The notes beneath the pieces were generated by a model. That model saw only the letters and a list, made by a program, of their open reading frames with translations. It was not told where the DNA came from and made no database searches. From contig DDWY01000095.1 in NCBI GenBank assembly GCA_002347705.1, positions 50,661 through 81,663 on the forward strand: DNA of 31,003 nucleotides. Reading direction: 5' to 3'. Shown in pieces: positions 8,046 to 15,982 of the stretch; within the stretch, counting starts at the first letter, position 1; each line of letters begins with the position of its first letter. This stretch comes from Anaerolineaceae bacterium UBA2274. Its GTDB lineage: Bacteria > Chloroflexota > Anaerolineae > Anaerolineales > Anaerolineaceae. A program made the translations under genes and the position numbers.

Positions 8046-8858
8046 ATGAAAGAGACTCCATCTTCAACTATAAAGATTGATTTCTGGCAGCGCCTTAGCA
8101 GAAATCGCATGCTCTTGACACTTTTGTCCGTATTGCTATTCCTGCTGATCTGGCAAGTGTTGGTATCAGCGTTGAATTTACCGGGCTTTATTCTGCCCAG
8201 CCCTGCTGAAGTAGGCAGGAAATTTCTCGATGTACTCAGGACGGGTTTGCTATGGCGGCACTTTTCTGCCACACTTGGGGAAATCCTGCTGGGATTGCTA
8301 TTTGGAGTCAGTGCAGCCACCCTCCTCGGCTACGCGCTTTCCAAATCCCCTTTGGCAGAACGTTTGCTCTCCCCTTTCCTGGTGGGCAGTCAGTCCATCC
8401 CAATGGCAGCCATCGCGCCTTTGCTGGTCATTTGGTTTGGACCGGGTTTGCTCAGCAAAGTCCTTATTTGCTCTCTGACCGTTTTCTTCCCGGTGCTGGT
8501 CAACACGCTGGTAGGTCTGAGGGATGTGCCGCCTGAGCTGCGCGAAGTGATGGAATCTCTCCGGGCAAGCCCCGCCCAGACACTGCGCTATCTCGAGATC
8601 CCTGCCGCACTGCCGGTCTTTCTTGGCGGGCTGCGCGTTGGGGCCAGCTTGTCGGTGATTGGCGCGATTGTGGGAGAGTTGGTAGCCTCGGACCGTGGTC
8701 TGGGCTTTCTGATCAACGTCGGGCGTGGTCAGTATGACACCGCCCTGGTATTCGTTGCTGTCATTTGCCTGGTTATACTTGCAGCCAGCCTCTATGGCTT
8801 TGTGTTGCTGCTCGAAAACAGAGTTCTATCCTGGCAAACCTGGCGCAAGGAAGTTTAA
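8046..8858 (+). CDS. ABC transporter permease (SsuC/TauC/ThiX type)
   Basis: This is the inner-membrane permease, 270 residues, of a nutrient importer. It has about six hydrophobic segments and belongs to the binding-protein-dependent transport permease family. The coupling-loop region that contacts the ATPase is around the segment RASPAQTLRYLEIPAALP (near residues 178-195). The next gene, encoding the solute-binding lipoprotein, starts 10 bp after its stop, and the ATPase follows, so the three genes form one operon. The start lies about 110 bp from divergent nadK. There is no clear ribosome binding site before the ATG. Confidence 0.9.
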   Translation: MKETPSSTIKIDFWQRLSRNRMLLTLLSVLLFLLIWQVLVSALNLPGFILPSPAEVGRKFLDVLRTGLLWRHFSATLGEILLGLLFGVSAATLLGYALSKSPLAERLLSPFLVGSQSIPMAAIAPLLVIWFGPGLLSKVLICSLTVFFPVLVNTLVGLRDVPPELREVMESLRASPAQTLRYLEIPAALPVFLGGLRVGASLSVIGAIVGELVASDRGLGFLINVGRGQYDTALVFVAVICLVILAASLYGFVLLLENRVLSWQTWRKEV

Positions 8859-8868
8859 GGAGAATTAT

Positions 8869-9837
8869 ATGAAGCGGATAATATTCCTCGTACTGATCCT
8901 TTGTTTGGCACTGACCGCTTGCAAAGCAGCCAGCCCGGAACCGGACTTCACAAAAATCACGCTCAACCTGACCTACATTCCCAACGTCCAGTTTGCGCCG
9001 TTTTATGTCGCTATTGAAAAAGGTATTTTTGCCAAATATGGTCTGGAAGTGAGCCTGGCTTATGGCAACGAAGCCGACATGGTGGCTCTGGTAGGCTCGG
9101 ACAATCAGCAGTTCATGATTGCTTCCGGCGAGCAGGTGCTGCTCAGCCGTGCCCAGGGACTGCCGGTAATTTCGGTGAGGGAGTGGTACAAAGATTATCC
9201 TGTTGGAGTAGCTTCCCTGAAAACCAGCCAGATCAGCCAGCCTGCTGACCTGCGCGGTAAGGTGATCGGTCTGCCTGGGCTTTACGGCGCGAATTATATC
9301 GGTTTTGAAGCACTCGCTGCCCACGCCGGCTTAGGCGATGCCGATTACGAACTGCGATCGATCGGTTTCACGCAAGTGGAAGCACTGGTCACAGAACAGG
9401 TGGACGCAGTGGTAGTCTACCTGGCGAACGAACCCGTACAGATGCGAGCCCGGGGTTATGAAATTGACCTGTTGCGCGTGGCAGACTCTCTCTCACTGGT
9501 TGGCAACTGCCTGGTAACAAACGAAAAATCGCTGAATGAGCGTTCAGAACTCGTCCAGGCAATGGTCAACGCCATGAATGAAGCCCTGGCAGCCACAGCT
9601 GCTGATCCGGAAATGGCCTATGAAGTCTGCCAGAAGTACGTTGAGAACTTGGCTGCTGATGATCCGATTCAAAAGCAGGTCCTGCTGGAATCGATCAAGA
9701 TTTGGCAGCTCGAAGCAAAGCCCGCAGAGTTGGAAGTTGAGCGTTGGGAGAATATGCAGACCGTTTTGCTCGAACTGGGCTTAATGACCAAAGAAATTGA
9801 TGTCCGGGAGGCATTCAGTGACGTTTTCAACCACTGA
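8869..9837 (+). CDS. NMT1/THI5-like ABC transporter solute-binding lipoprotein
   Basis: This extracytoplasmic binding protein has 322 residues. The ATG at 8869 follows AAGGAG at 8857-8862, which decides the start. Residues 1-18 are a lipoprotein signal ending in L-T-A-C18. The mature part has the NMT1/THI5 fold signature, with LTYIPNVQFAPFYVA followed by IEKGIFAKYGLEV near the N-terminus and a GKVIGLPGLYGANY phosphate/pyrimidine-loop-like stretch. Relatives bind thiamine pyrimidine precursors (ThiY), riboflavin (RibY), or sulfonates (SsuA). The sequence does not discriminate among these, and no TPP or FMN riboswitch is visible upstream. Confidence 0.88.
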   Translation: MKRIIFLVLILCLALTACKAASPEPDFTKITLNLTYIPNVQFAPFYVAIEKGIFAKYGLEVSLAYGNEADMVALVGSDNQQFMIASGEQVLLSRAQGLPVISVREWYKDYPVGVASLKTSQISQPADLRGKVIGLPGLYGANYIGFEALAAHAGLGDADYELRSIGFTQVEALVTEQVDAVVVYLANEPVQMRARGYEIDLLRVADSLSLVGNCLVTNEKSLNERSELVQAMVNAMNEALAATAADPEMAYEVCQKYVENLAADDPIQKQVLLESIKIWQLEAKPAELEVERWENMQTVLLELGLMTKEIDVREAFSDVFNH

Positions 9838-10606
9838 GATAGCCTTGGAGGTGAATGACCTTGAGGTGTCCTTTGTGGACAGCGACGGCAGCCTCGAGGT
9901 TCTCGACAAAATCAGTTTTTCGATTGAGCGTAATGCTTTCGTGTGCATAGTAGGTCCTTCGGGCGGTGGAAAAAGCACGCTTCTGCGAGCAGTAGCGGGT
10001 CTAATTCAGCCTACAGGAGGAAATGTTCTGTTTCCTGGCATGGCTGAGGATAAGGCGCAAACCGGATTAGTGTTCCAGAAGCCGAATTTGCTCCCCTGGC
10101 GAACACTCAGGGACAACATCAGCCTCCCTCTTGAAATTGATCAGCGTCCTGAAGCAGAAATTTCCGTCTTAACCCAGGAGATGATTCGCCTGGTGGGGCT
10201 GGAAGGTTTCGAAAAGGCTTATCCCCATGAACTTTCCGGCGGGATGGCTCAGCGGGTGGCCATCGCGCGCTGCCTGGTGCAGAACCCGGAGATTTTGCTC
10301 CTGGATGAGCCCTTCGGTCAACTGGACGCGCTGACGCGGGAACGCATGGGTGATGAACTGCTCCGCATCTGGAATGAGCGGCGCAAGACCGTCCTGATGG
10401 TAACGCATTCCATCTCTGAGGCAATTTTCCTGGCTGATCGCGTCCTGGTGCTCACCTGCCGTCCGGCGCGTTTGATCATGGACCTGCCCATCGAATTACC
10501 CCGTCCGCGTGCGGACGCCATGCGCTATCTGCCGGAGTTCACCGAAGCCGCGCGTCTGCTGCACGCGCAGTTAAAGGACACAACCGTGCCTGCCTGTCAG
10601 CTGTAA
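9818..10606 (+). CDS. ABC transporter ATP-binding protein (SsuB/TauB/ThiZ type)
   Basis: This is the cytoplasmic ATPase of the importer, 262 residues. I choose the GTG at 9818 because GGGAGG (9806-9811) lies 6 bp before it; the gene thus overlaps the binding-protein gene by 20 bp. It shows Walker A GPSGGGKST (46-54), the Q-loop VFQKPN (85-90), the signature LSGGMAQR (139-146), Walker B LLLDEP (160-165) and the switch His H197. All are intact. The LLPW motif after the Q-loop is typical of nitrate/sulfonate/thiamine-precursor importers. Confidence 0.92.
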   Translation: MTFSTTEIALEVNDLEVSFVDSDGSLEVLDKISFSIERNAFVCIVGPSGGGKSTLLRAVAGLIQPTGGNVLFPGMAEDKAQTGLVFQKPNLLPWRTLRDNISLPLEIDQRPEAEISVLTQEMIRLVGLEGFEKAYPHELSGGMAQRVAIARCLVQNPEILLLDEPFGQLDALTRERMGDELLRIWNERRKTVLMVTHSISEAIFLADRVLVLTCRPARLIMDLPIELPRPRADAMRYLPEFTEAARLLHAQLKDTTVPACQL

Positions 10607-10658
10607 AAGTCCTTTGTGGTATAGTTTTAGTCATCTCAAATATCCGGAGTGAACGATT

Positions 10659-11297
10659 GTGTATCTAGCTATTGAAGGTGTTATTGGTGTCGGAAAAACT
10701 TCCCTGGCGCGTCTGATTCATAAAGCCTTTGAGGCTGATTTGCTGCTGGAAGTCTTTGAGGAAAATCCTTTTCTGGGCAGTTTTTACGCCGACCGGCAGC
10801 GTTATGCCTTCCAAACCCAAATTTTCTTCCTGATGAGCCGCTATACCCATCAACACCAGGTAATTCCGAGCACCCTGGCAGCAGGTCGGAATCTTGTTTC
10901 GGATTACACCTTTGATAAAGACTCCCTCTTTGCCGGCATTAACCTGAGCGGAGATGAACTTGATATCTATCATAAAGTTCACATTGCCCTGGCAGATAAG
11001 ATACCCCAACCCGATCTGCTGGTTTTTTTGCGTGCCAATACCGACACCCTGATGCACCGCATCGCTCATCGCGATCGCCCCTACGAACGCAGCATGGAAC
11101 GCGCTTACATTGAGGAGCTTGCCGAAGCCTATGAGACTTTCATCAATTTGCCAAAATGGCATCAGCGTCTGCTGCCTATTGATACCGACGACCTCGATTT
11201 CATTGCCGATCCACAGGCGCTGCAGTACATAATCAACCGCATTCGCCAGGCGCTGCAACTTGTGCCCTACCAGGAAAGTCTGCCCCTGTCCGACTAA
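10659..11297 (+). CDS. Deoxynucleoside kinase (dGK-like)
   Basis: This deoxynucleoside kinase of 212 residues probably phosphorylates deoxyguanosine or a related deoxynucleoside in salvage. It starts at GTG 10659, with GGAG about 10 bp upstream. The P-loop is GVIGVGKTS (7-15), followed by an EENPF substrate-base motif. In place of the usual DRS, it has SDYTFDKDSLF, as in Gram-positive dGK subunits, and later a lid region with RDRPYERSM. A second paralogue at 22560-23192 has the DRSVYEDA form. In lactobacilli and bacilli such a pair forms dAK/dGK. A nucleotidyltransferase gene follows after 9 bp, so the two are probably co-transcribed. Confidence 0.85.
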   Translation: MYLAIEGVIGVGKTSLARLIHKAFEADLLLEVFEENPFLGSFYADRQRYAFQTQIFFLMSRYTHQHQVIPSTLAAGRNLVSDYTFDKDSLFAGINLSGDELDIYHKVHIALADKIPQPDLLVFLRANTDTLMHRIAHRDRPYERSMERAYIEELAEAYETFINLPKWHQRLLPIDTDDLDFIADPQALQYIINRIRQALQLVPYQESLPLSD

Positions 11298-11306
11298 GGA
11301 GTTCTC

Positions 11307-12314
11307 ATGCGTATCAACACGGAAATGCTCACCAAGACCGCTCGTGATCATGTTGCCAGGAGGCTTCGTCAGCCAAATGATGTCGTTGCGGTTTACCTGA
11401 CCGGATCCGTTATCAGCCAGGAACCCCTGCTGGGAGGCACAACTGACATCGACATGGTCTTTGTCCATAAAGAAGATCCCGCCCAATCGCGCGAAGTGCT
11501 GCGGGTAACCTATGAAATTTCGCTCGATATTGAACACCACCACCAGTCCTACTACACCTACCACCGCCGCCTGCGGCAAAATCCCTGGATCGGCTTTTCG
11601 CTCTGCAATCACGGCAACATTCTCCACGACACAGACCACTGGCTCGAATTCATCCAGGCCGGGGTAAGCTCCCAATTTGATACCCCCGAAAACACGCATG
11701 CGCGTGCCCAAAAATTTAGTGATACAGCCCGCCAGCAGTGGTTTGACCTCAATGATGAGCAGGAGGTCAACTTTCAGGATTGGGTCGACCTCTACTTCAA
11801 GAGTGTTGGCGCGGCTGCCAACAGCATCGCCGCCCTGAATGGAACTGCGCTGACTATCCGCCGCTTTATGACCGCCTTCCCCGAAAGGGCTCAGGCGCTC
11901 GGGCAAGCCCATCTTTCCGGGGAACTTGCCCGGCTGATCGGCAATGACAAAATGAGCCTGGATTTCTACCACGATTGGCGCCCAGCCTGGGAACTTGCCC
12001 TTCAAAGTGCCAGCGCCAGTCCTAATTGCCCGCCGAACCTCTCACGCCACCGCAAGGGCTACTTCCTCAACGCGTGTGACGCCCTGGCGGAGGGCGACGC
12101 TCTGCACGCCGTGCTTTGGCCGATGCTGGAAACCTGGCGCCAGGCGGAGGGCGTGCTGGCGGATGATCCCGCCCAGCAGGAAACCTGGCTTCAATTCCTT
12201 TCCGCGCTTGATTTTGTCCCTGAGCGCAAAGAAAACCTGCTCCAGGCTTTGGATCACTTTATCGACGCCGGCGATAACATTCTCAGAGACTACCGCCAGA
12301 ACTACGGTTTGTGA
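11307..12314 (+). CDS. Nucleotidyltransferase-domain protein (Pol beta superfamily)
   Basis: This protein of 335 residues has a good ribosome binding site (AGGAG at 11297-11301) before the ATG. The N-terminus has the Pol-beta-type nucleotidyltransferase signature: LTGSVI with G33-S34, then TTDIDMVFV with D47 and D49 as metal ligands. The remaining about 230 residues look helical, with many Trp and His, and I recognise no named domain there. Similar proteins are generic nucleotidyltransferases, some acting on small molecules such as aminoglycosides, but nothing fixes a substrate here. It lies directly beside the candidate oriC, transcribed toward it. Confidence 0.75.
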   Translation: MRINTEMLTKTARDHVARRLRQPNDVVAVYLTGSVISQEPLLGGTTDIDMVFVHKEDPAQSREVLRVTYEISLDIEHHHQSYYTYHRRLRQNPWIGFSLCNHGNILHDTDHWLEFIQAGVSSQFDTPENTHARAQKFSDTARQQWFDLNDEQEVNFQDWVDLYFKSVGAAANSIAALNGTALTIRRFMTAFPERAQALGQAHLSGELARLIGNDKMSLDFYHDWRPAWELALQSASASPNCPPNLSRHRKGYFLNACDALAEGDALHAVLWPMLETWRQAEGVLADDPAQQETWLQFLSALDFVPERKENLLQALDHFIDAGDNILRDYRQNYGL

Positions 12315-12647
12315 ATAAGCTGTGGATAAACAGTCTTTTTGCTGTGGAAATTCAGCGAAAAGTCTGTGGATTACCTGGGATGATTCCAGGAAAGACCGTG
12401 GATAATTTCGTGAGCAGCTGTGGATGAAAAATCTCTTTATATTTTCGTTTTGGAACCCCTGTTGACAACTGCCAAGCAATTCCGTTTTATCCACAGTGAT
12501 GTGTGGAAAGAAAAGATGAGGTTTATATTCGTTCAGAACGGCAATTTTCCGCTTCCAACTGGCGTTTTCCCCACTTTCAACAGCCCCTATTACTTATTAC
12601 TACTTAATTAAAAACTGATAATAAAAAGATTTAATCCTTTAAAAGAC
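12310..12647. other. oriC: Candidate chromosomal replication origin (oriC)
   Basis: This gene-free stretch carries a dense DnaA-box cluster. Perfect boxes are TGTGGATAA at 12321-12329 and TTATCCACA at 12487-12495. One-mismatch boxes are at 12310-12318, 12365-12373, 12397-12405 and 12419-12427; two-mismatch boxes at 12343-12351, 12502-12510 and 12565-12573. All but 12487 and 12565 point the same way. A C-rich spacer (about 12569-12587) is followed by trinucleotide repeats resembling DnaA-trios and then by about 45 bp of almost pure A/T up to the stop codon of the next gene. That order matches the basal unwinding system of bacterial origins. dnaA and dnaN are not in the window. Confidence 0.85.
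12587..12606 (-). promoter_or_regulatory. DnaA-trio-like repeat of the origin unwinding element
   Basis: Read on the minus strand the 20 bases are TAA-G-TAG-TAA-TAA-G-TAA-TAG: six TA(A/G) triplets, three of them contiguous. They lie on the far side of a C-rich spacer from the DnaA boxes, with the AT-rich stretch beyond. This is the polarity known for DnaA-trios, where DnaA loads onto a single strand. The match is by eye; AT-rich DNA gives such triplets by chance fairly often. Confidence 0.55.
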
Positions 12648-14072
12648 TTAACGAATTAAGAGCGGAATAAAAGTAATAAATGGAACATTGATCTCAACGG
12701 CGTTGATCATCCCAGCCTGCCCGGGTTGACCTGAAGGGTCTGTATCCCATGCCTGGAAGTAAGCCGTGTGTCTGCCTGGCGTCAGTTCCATTAGGTGGAA
12801 AAGATGATCGAATTCCATCACATAGGGAGTTTCTGGCAGTTGTTGTCCAACTACTTGGGTCAAGACCGCCCCTGGAAGCCAGGGAGGGGTGTCCAGCGAA
12901 TAAGAGACATGATGCACCGCGCTGTATTGATCCTGAGTTAGCGGAGGTTTATAAAAGGTCATATCATCAGCCTGTCCGAAAATGTGCGATGTGAAGACAT
13001 TTTGATCAACGCTTGTGAAGGTTATTTCCGGTCCTTGCGCCTGGGATAATGGTCCAGCGGCCAGTAAGGCGGCTCGCGTGAGGACCGCCAAGCCTTCGGG
13101 TTTAAGGACATTATCAAAATACCAGCAGATTGGAACCTCATTTGGCCCAAGATTGAACCGCAGTGAAGGCGCTTGCAGATCACCAAAGGCGAAGTCGGTC
13201 AAATTGCCGGTGAGGATGCCAATGGTATCGCTTCCGAGCAAAGGCGCCGCCTGGCTGTTGTGAGCGAGTTTGTTTGCGAGCATGTAAAGCTCATATTCAA
13301 GTGGATTGTTGGCAGTTTTGCTGTACAGAAAAGGGGTTATCAGCATATCGACCAATTCAGGATCGCTTTCATTTTGCAGATCGATGACCAGAGAGTGCTC
13401 AGGATTGTGCGCCAGGATCTGCTCAAGATAAGCCTGTATTGCTTGCGTTTCGGGCTCTGAGACTGCCGACGAACCGGGATAATCATCCGCGCAGGCAGTA
13501 GTGGGGCTGGCTGCCCATCCGTAACTGAAATTCAGACCAAGTGCCACGCCTCCATTCCCATTGGAACAATCGTAATCATTCCTGTTCTTCGTCCAAGTTG
13601 GTACACCACTGAGCGCCTGCTGCTCAGCAAACAGCCGTCCATCCGGATTAGCCACCAGAATCAGGTGGATCTCCGTTTGCTCCAACAGCCAGGTGACGTT
13701 TGTGTGTTTCCCATAGGAATCCAGCAGGCTTTCGGCAAAGCTCAGGCTGAGTTCCGCCTGAGCCAGCGCGTTTGCCTGTAGTCCGCTGACAAGTACCAGC
13801 CGGGGTTTTGTATTGGTTTCAACTTCCCTGCCAAGCTGGAGCACCTGGATATCCAGTCCTTCATAGCTTTGACCAATCGTTTTCAAATGGGCCAGGTCGG
13901 GGTAAAGTATGGTTAATTCTTCCAGGCGGCTGATAATAGTCTCGTAGGTCCGGTAGCAGTCATAAGGAGAAGGTAGATTGGATTCTATTGTTGAAGAAGC
14001 AGGGATGATGCCTGTAAAACCGATCAAAAAGAAGATCAGCAAGAACTGGATGGAACTCAAAAATACTTTCAT
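12648..14072 (-). CDS. Secreted M14 carboxypeptidase homologue lacking catalytic residues
   Basis: This is a paralogue of the active M14 enzyme at 20299-22005, with 474 residues. The ATG at 14072 follows GGGGAGG, which decides the start; the longer frame to 14186 has no such signal. Residues 1-24 are a signal peptide. The fold landmarks are kept (DLQ, NPDGR, NFSYGW), but the metal and catalytic residues are changed: Q99 for the zinc His, A102 for the zinc Glu, T161 for the active-site Arg, G179-L180 for Asn-Arg, Q233 for the second zinc His and N307 for the catalytic Glu. It is therefore probably a binding protein or decoy, not a peptidase. The C-terminus ends TFIPLLIR, resembling the tail of its active paralogue. 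Its stop lies at the edge of oriC. Confidence 0.88.
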   Translation of the reverse strand: MKVFLSSIQFLLIFFLIGFTGIIPASSTIESNLPSPYDCYRTYETIISRLEELTILYPDLAHLKTIGQSYEGLDIQVLQLGREVETNTKPRLVLVSGLQANALAQAELSLSFAESLLDSYGKHTNVTWLLEQTEIHLILVANPDGRLFAEQQALSGVPTWTKNRNDYDCSNGNGGVALGLNFSYGWAASPTTACADDYPGSSAVSEPETQAIQAYLEQILAHNPEHSLVIDLQNESDPELVDMLITPFLYSKTANNPLEYELYMLANKLAHNSQAAPLLGSDTIGILTGNLTDFAFGDLQAPSLRFNLGPNEVPICWYFDNVLKPEGLAVLTRAALLAAGPLSQAQGPEITFTSVDQNVFTSHIFGQADDMTFYKPPLTQDQYSAVHHVSYSLDTPPWLPGAVLTQVVGQQLPETPYVMEFDHLFHLMELTPGRHTAYFQAWDTDPSGQPGQAGMINAVEINVPFITFIPLLIR

Positions 14073-14158
14073 AAGTGCCTCCCCAGCAGTCAGTTTTAAC
14101 AGGATAATTTTATCAGCTACCTGCGAAAAACTTGTTATGATTAGGCTGGAGTTGCGAA

Positions 14159-15982
14159 ATGCAAAACGAAACAAGAACGGGTTCAACTTTACGCCTGGCA
14201 GTGGTCGTTCCGGAAGTACGCGTGGCGGATGTGGCGTTCAACAGCGCGCAAATTCAAAACGCCCTGGCAAGCTTCAAAGTCAGCCATCCGGACTGGATCA
14301 TCTTCCCCCGCCTTTGCCTGACCGGGGCGAGCTGCGGGGACCTGTTCCGCCAGAAGCTGCTGCAAACCGCGGCATTGCAGGCATTGCAGGACCTGGCTCC
14401 CCTGACCGACGGCACACCCTCCAAAGTGCTGTTGGGGCTCCCACTGGCGGTCGGAGAGGAAGTCTTTGAAGGCTTGGCACTGCTCCACGGCGGGCAGTTG
14501 GAAGAGTTGATGGTGGTCTCCTGGCCGGACAGCCCGGCTCTGAGCCCCTCAGTTCGCTTGCCGGTGCATTCCCGGTTGGAATTTGCAGACCTCTCTTTAC
14601 CCTTGAAAACCAAACGCCCGTTCCTTTTCGAACAGACGGAAATTCTGCTCGGTCATCAACCTCCAGGCACGGCAGCAGCTGATCTGCTGATCAACCTGAT
14701 CAATCTGCCGGCTCTTGCCCCGGCTGAAGATAGCCTTCAGTCTGCTTTCAACCCCGCCGCTAGGCAGGGCATCACCGTGATCTGTTCTGCTGGTGCCAGC
14801 GAATCCACCACCGACGAGGTCTTCTCCGGAAAAGCTGAAATCTGGCAATCCGGACGCTGCCTGGCTGCAGCGCCGGAGCTTACTTTCGAAACCCAGATCA
14901 TCCAGGCTGTCTGCGACCCAGAGGCAAATATCACAATGCCTCAACTCGAAGTTGTGAAAGAGGATCAGCAGCCAGTTCGTTTTCCGTTTATCAACACCAA
15001 AGAGCCCGAAAAGCAGTTCGCGCGATTGCTGGAAATCCAATCTACAGGTCTGATGCGGCGTCTGCTGCACACCCACCAGCGCAAAGTGATCCTGGGTGTG
15101 AGCGGCGGGGCAGATTCGAGCCATGCGCTGTTAGTCTGCTGCCGCGCTTTTGACCGCCTGGGTCTGGAGCGTCAGAATATTCTGGCAATCCAGATGCCCG
15201 GTCCGGGCAGCAGCCTCTCTTCCCGCGAACGCTCCACTTCTCTGGCTGACCTGGCGGGTGTAACGCAGCGTACAATCCCGATCGGCACTGCCGTTTTGTT
15301 ACACCTGCAAGATATCGGTCATCCTGCGGGTCTCCACGATGTGACCTTCGAGAACGCCCAGGCGCGCGAGCGCACGCAGATCCTGATGGACCTGGCCAAC
15401 CAGCAGAACGCGCTGGTGGTGGGCACAGGCGATCTCTCCGAGATTGCGCTCGGCTGGAGCACCTTCAATGGTGACCACATGAGCATGTACAACGTCAACT
15501 GCGGTCTGCCAAAGACCCTGCTTTTGCGTTTGCTGGTGTGGGCAGGGGGGTTCCTGTTCGGGCAGGCAGGCGAAGCCATCGCCCAAAAGATTGCGCAGGC
15601 TCCCATTTCGCCCGAGTTGCTGCCGTTGGACGAAACAGGCGAGACCTCCCAAAAGACAGAAGAGGTGCTCGGACCTTACGAACTGCACGACTACTTTCTC
15701 TTTTATGCCATCAGCCGGCAAATAAGCCCTGATGAGGTCTTCAGGCAGGCTGTGGAATGTTTTCAGGAGGCTTACACGCCTTCACAAATCCTATCCACGC
15801 TCAAAATCTTCTATCGCCGCTTTTTCAGCCAGCAGTTCAAACGCTCTGCCAGTCCGGACGGACCCCAACTGCTCGAGGTCAGTCTCTCTCCTCGGGCTGG
15901 CTGGCGTATGCCCAGCGATGCCAGCAGTGCCCTGTGGCTTGAGGCGGTCGAAAAAATCCATATACCAGGAAAACACTTATGA
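14159..15982 (+). CDS. nadE: NAD+ synthetase with degenerate glutaminase domain
   Basis: NadE converts nicotinate adenine dinucleotide to NAD in the cytoplasm. The 607-residue protein has the layout of glutamine-dependent enzymes (which are usually about 640-680 residues): an N-terminal nitrilase-like domain (about 10-270) and a C-terminal synthetase domain. The synthetase part looks intact: PP-loop SGGADSS (315-321), then VTFENAQARERTQILMDLA, GTGDLSE and GDHMSMYN. The glutaminase part does not: the catalytic Glu is R51 (FPRLCLTG), there is no Lys between 90 and 149, and no Cys between 60 and 208. It therefore probably uses free ammonia. GGAG precedes the ATG. The gene overlaps nadD-pncC by four bases (ATGA), so they are coupled. 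Confidence 0.92.
   Translation: MQNETRTGSTLRLAVVVPEVRVADVAFNSAQIQNALASFKVSHPDWIIFPRLCLTGASCGDLFRQKLLQTAALQALQDLAPLTDGTPSKVLLGLPLAVGEEVFEGLALLHGGQLEELMVVSWPDSPALSPSVRLPVHSRLEFADLSLPLKTKRPFLFEQTEILLGHQPPGTAAADLLINLINLPALAPAEDSLQSAFNPAARQGITVICSAGASESTTDEVFSGKAEIWQSGRCLAAAPELTFETQIIQAVCDPEANITMPQLEVVKEDQQPVRFPFINTKEPEKQFARLLEIQSTGLMRRLLHTHQRKVILGVSGGADSSHALLVCCRAFDRLGLERQNILAIQMPGPGSSLSSRERSTSLADLAGVTQRTIPIGTAVLLHLQDIGHPAGLHDVTFENAQARERTQILMDLANQQNALVVGTGDLSEIALGWSTFNGDHMSMYNVNCGLPKTLLLRLLVWAGGFLFGQAGEAIAQKIAQAPISPELLPLDETGETSQKTEEVLGPYELHDYFLFYAISRQISPDEVFRQAVECFQEAYTPSQILSTLKIFYRRFFSQQFKRSASPDGPQLLEVSLSPRAGWRMPSDASSALWLEAVEKIHIPGKHL

Noticed and set aside
10665..12005. Long minus-strand open frame of 446 codons
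   Set aside because: It lies antisense to the deoxynucleoside kinase and nucleotidyltransferase genes, both of which have clear motifs and ribosome binding sites. The antisense product has no recognisable domain.
12420..12611. Small plus-strand open frame inside the oriC candidate
   Set aside because: It begins within a DnaA box, runs across the box cluster and encodes no recognisable sequence; it is more likely chance.
12603..12660. 7-bp inverted repeat CTTAATT/AATTAAG around the AT-rich stretch
   Set aside because: In DNA this rich in A and T, a 7-bp match is expected by chance.
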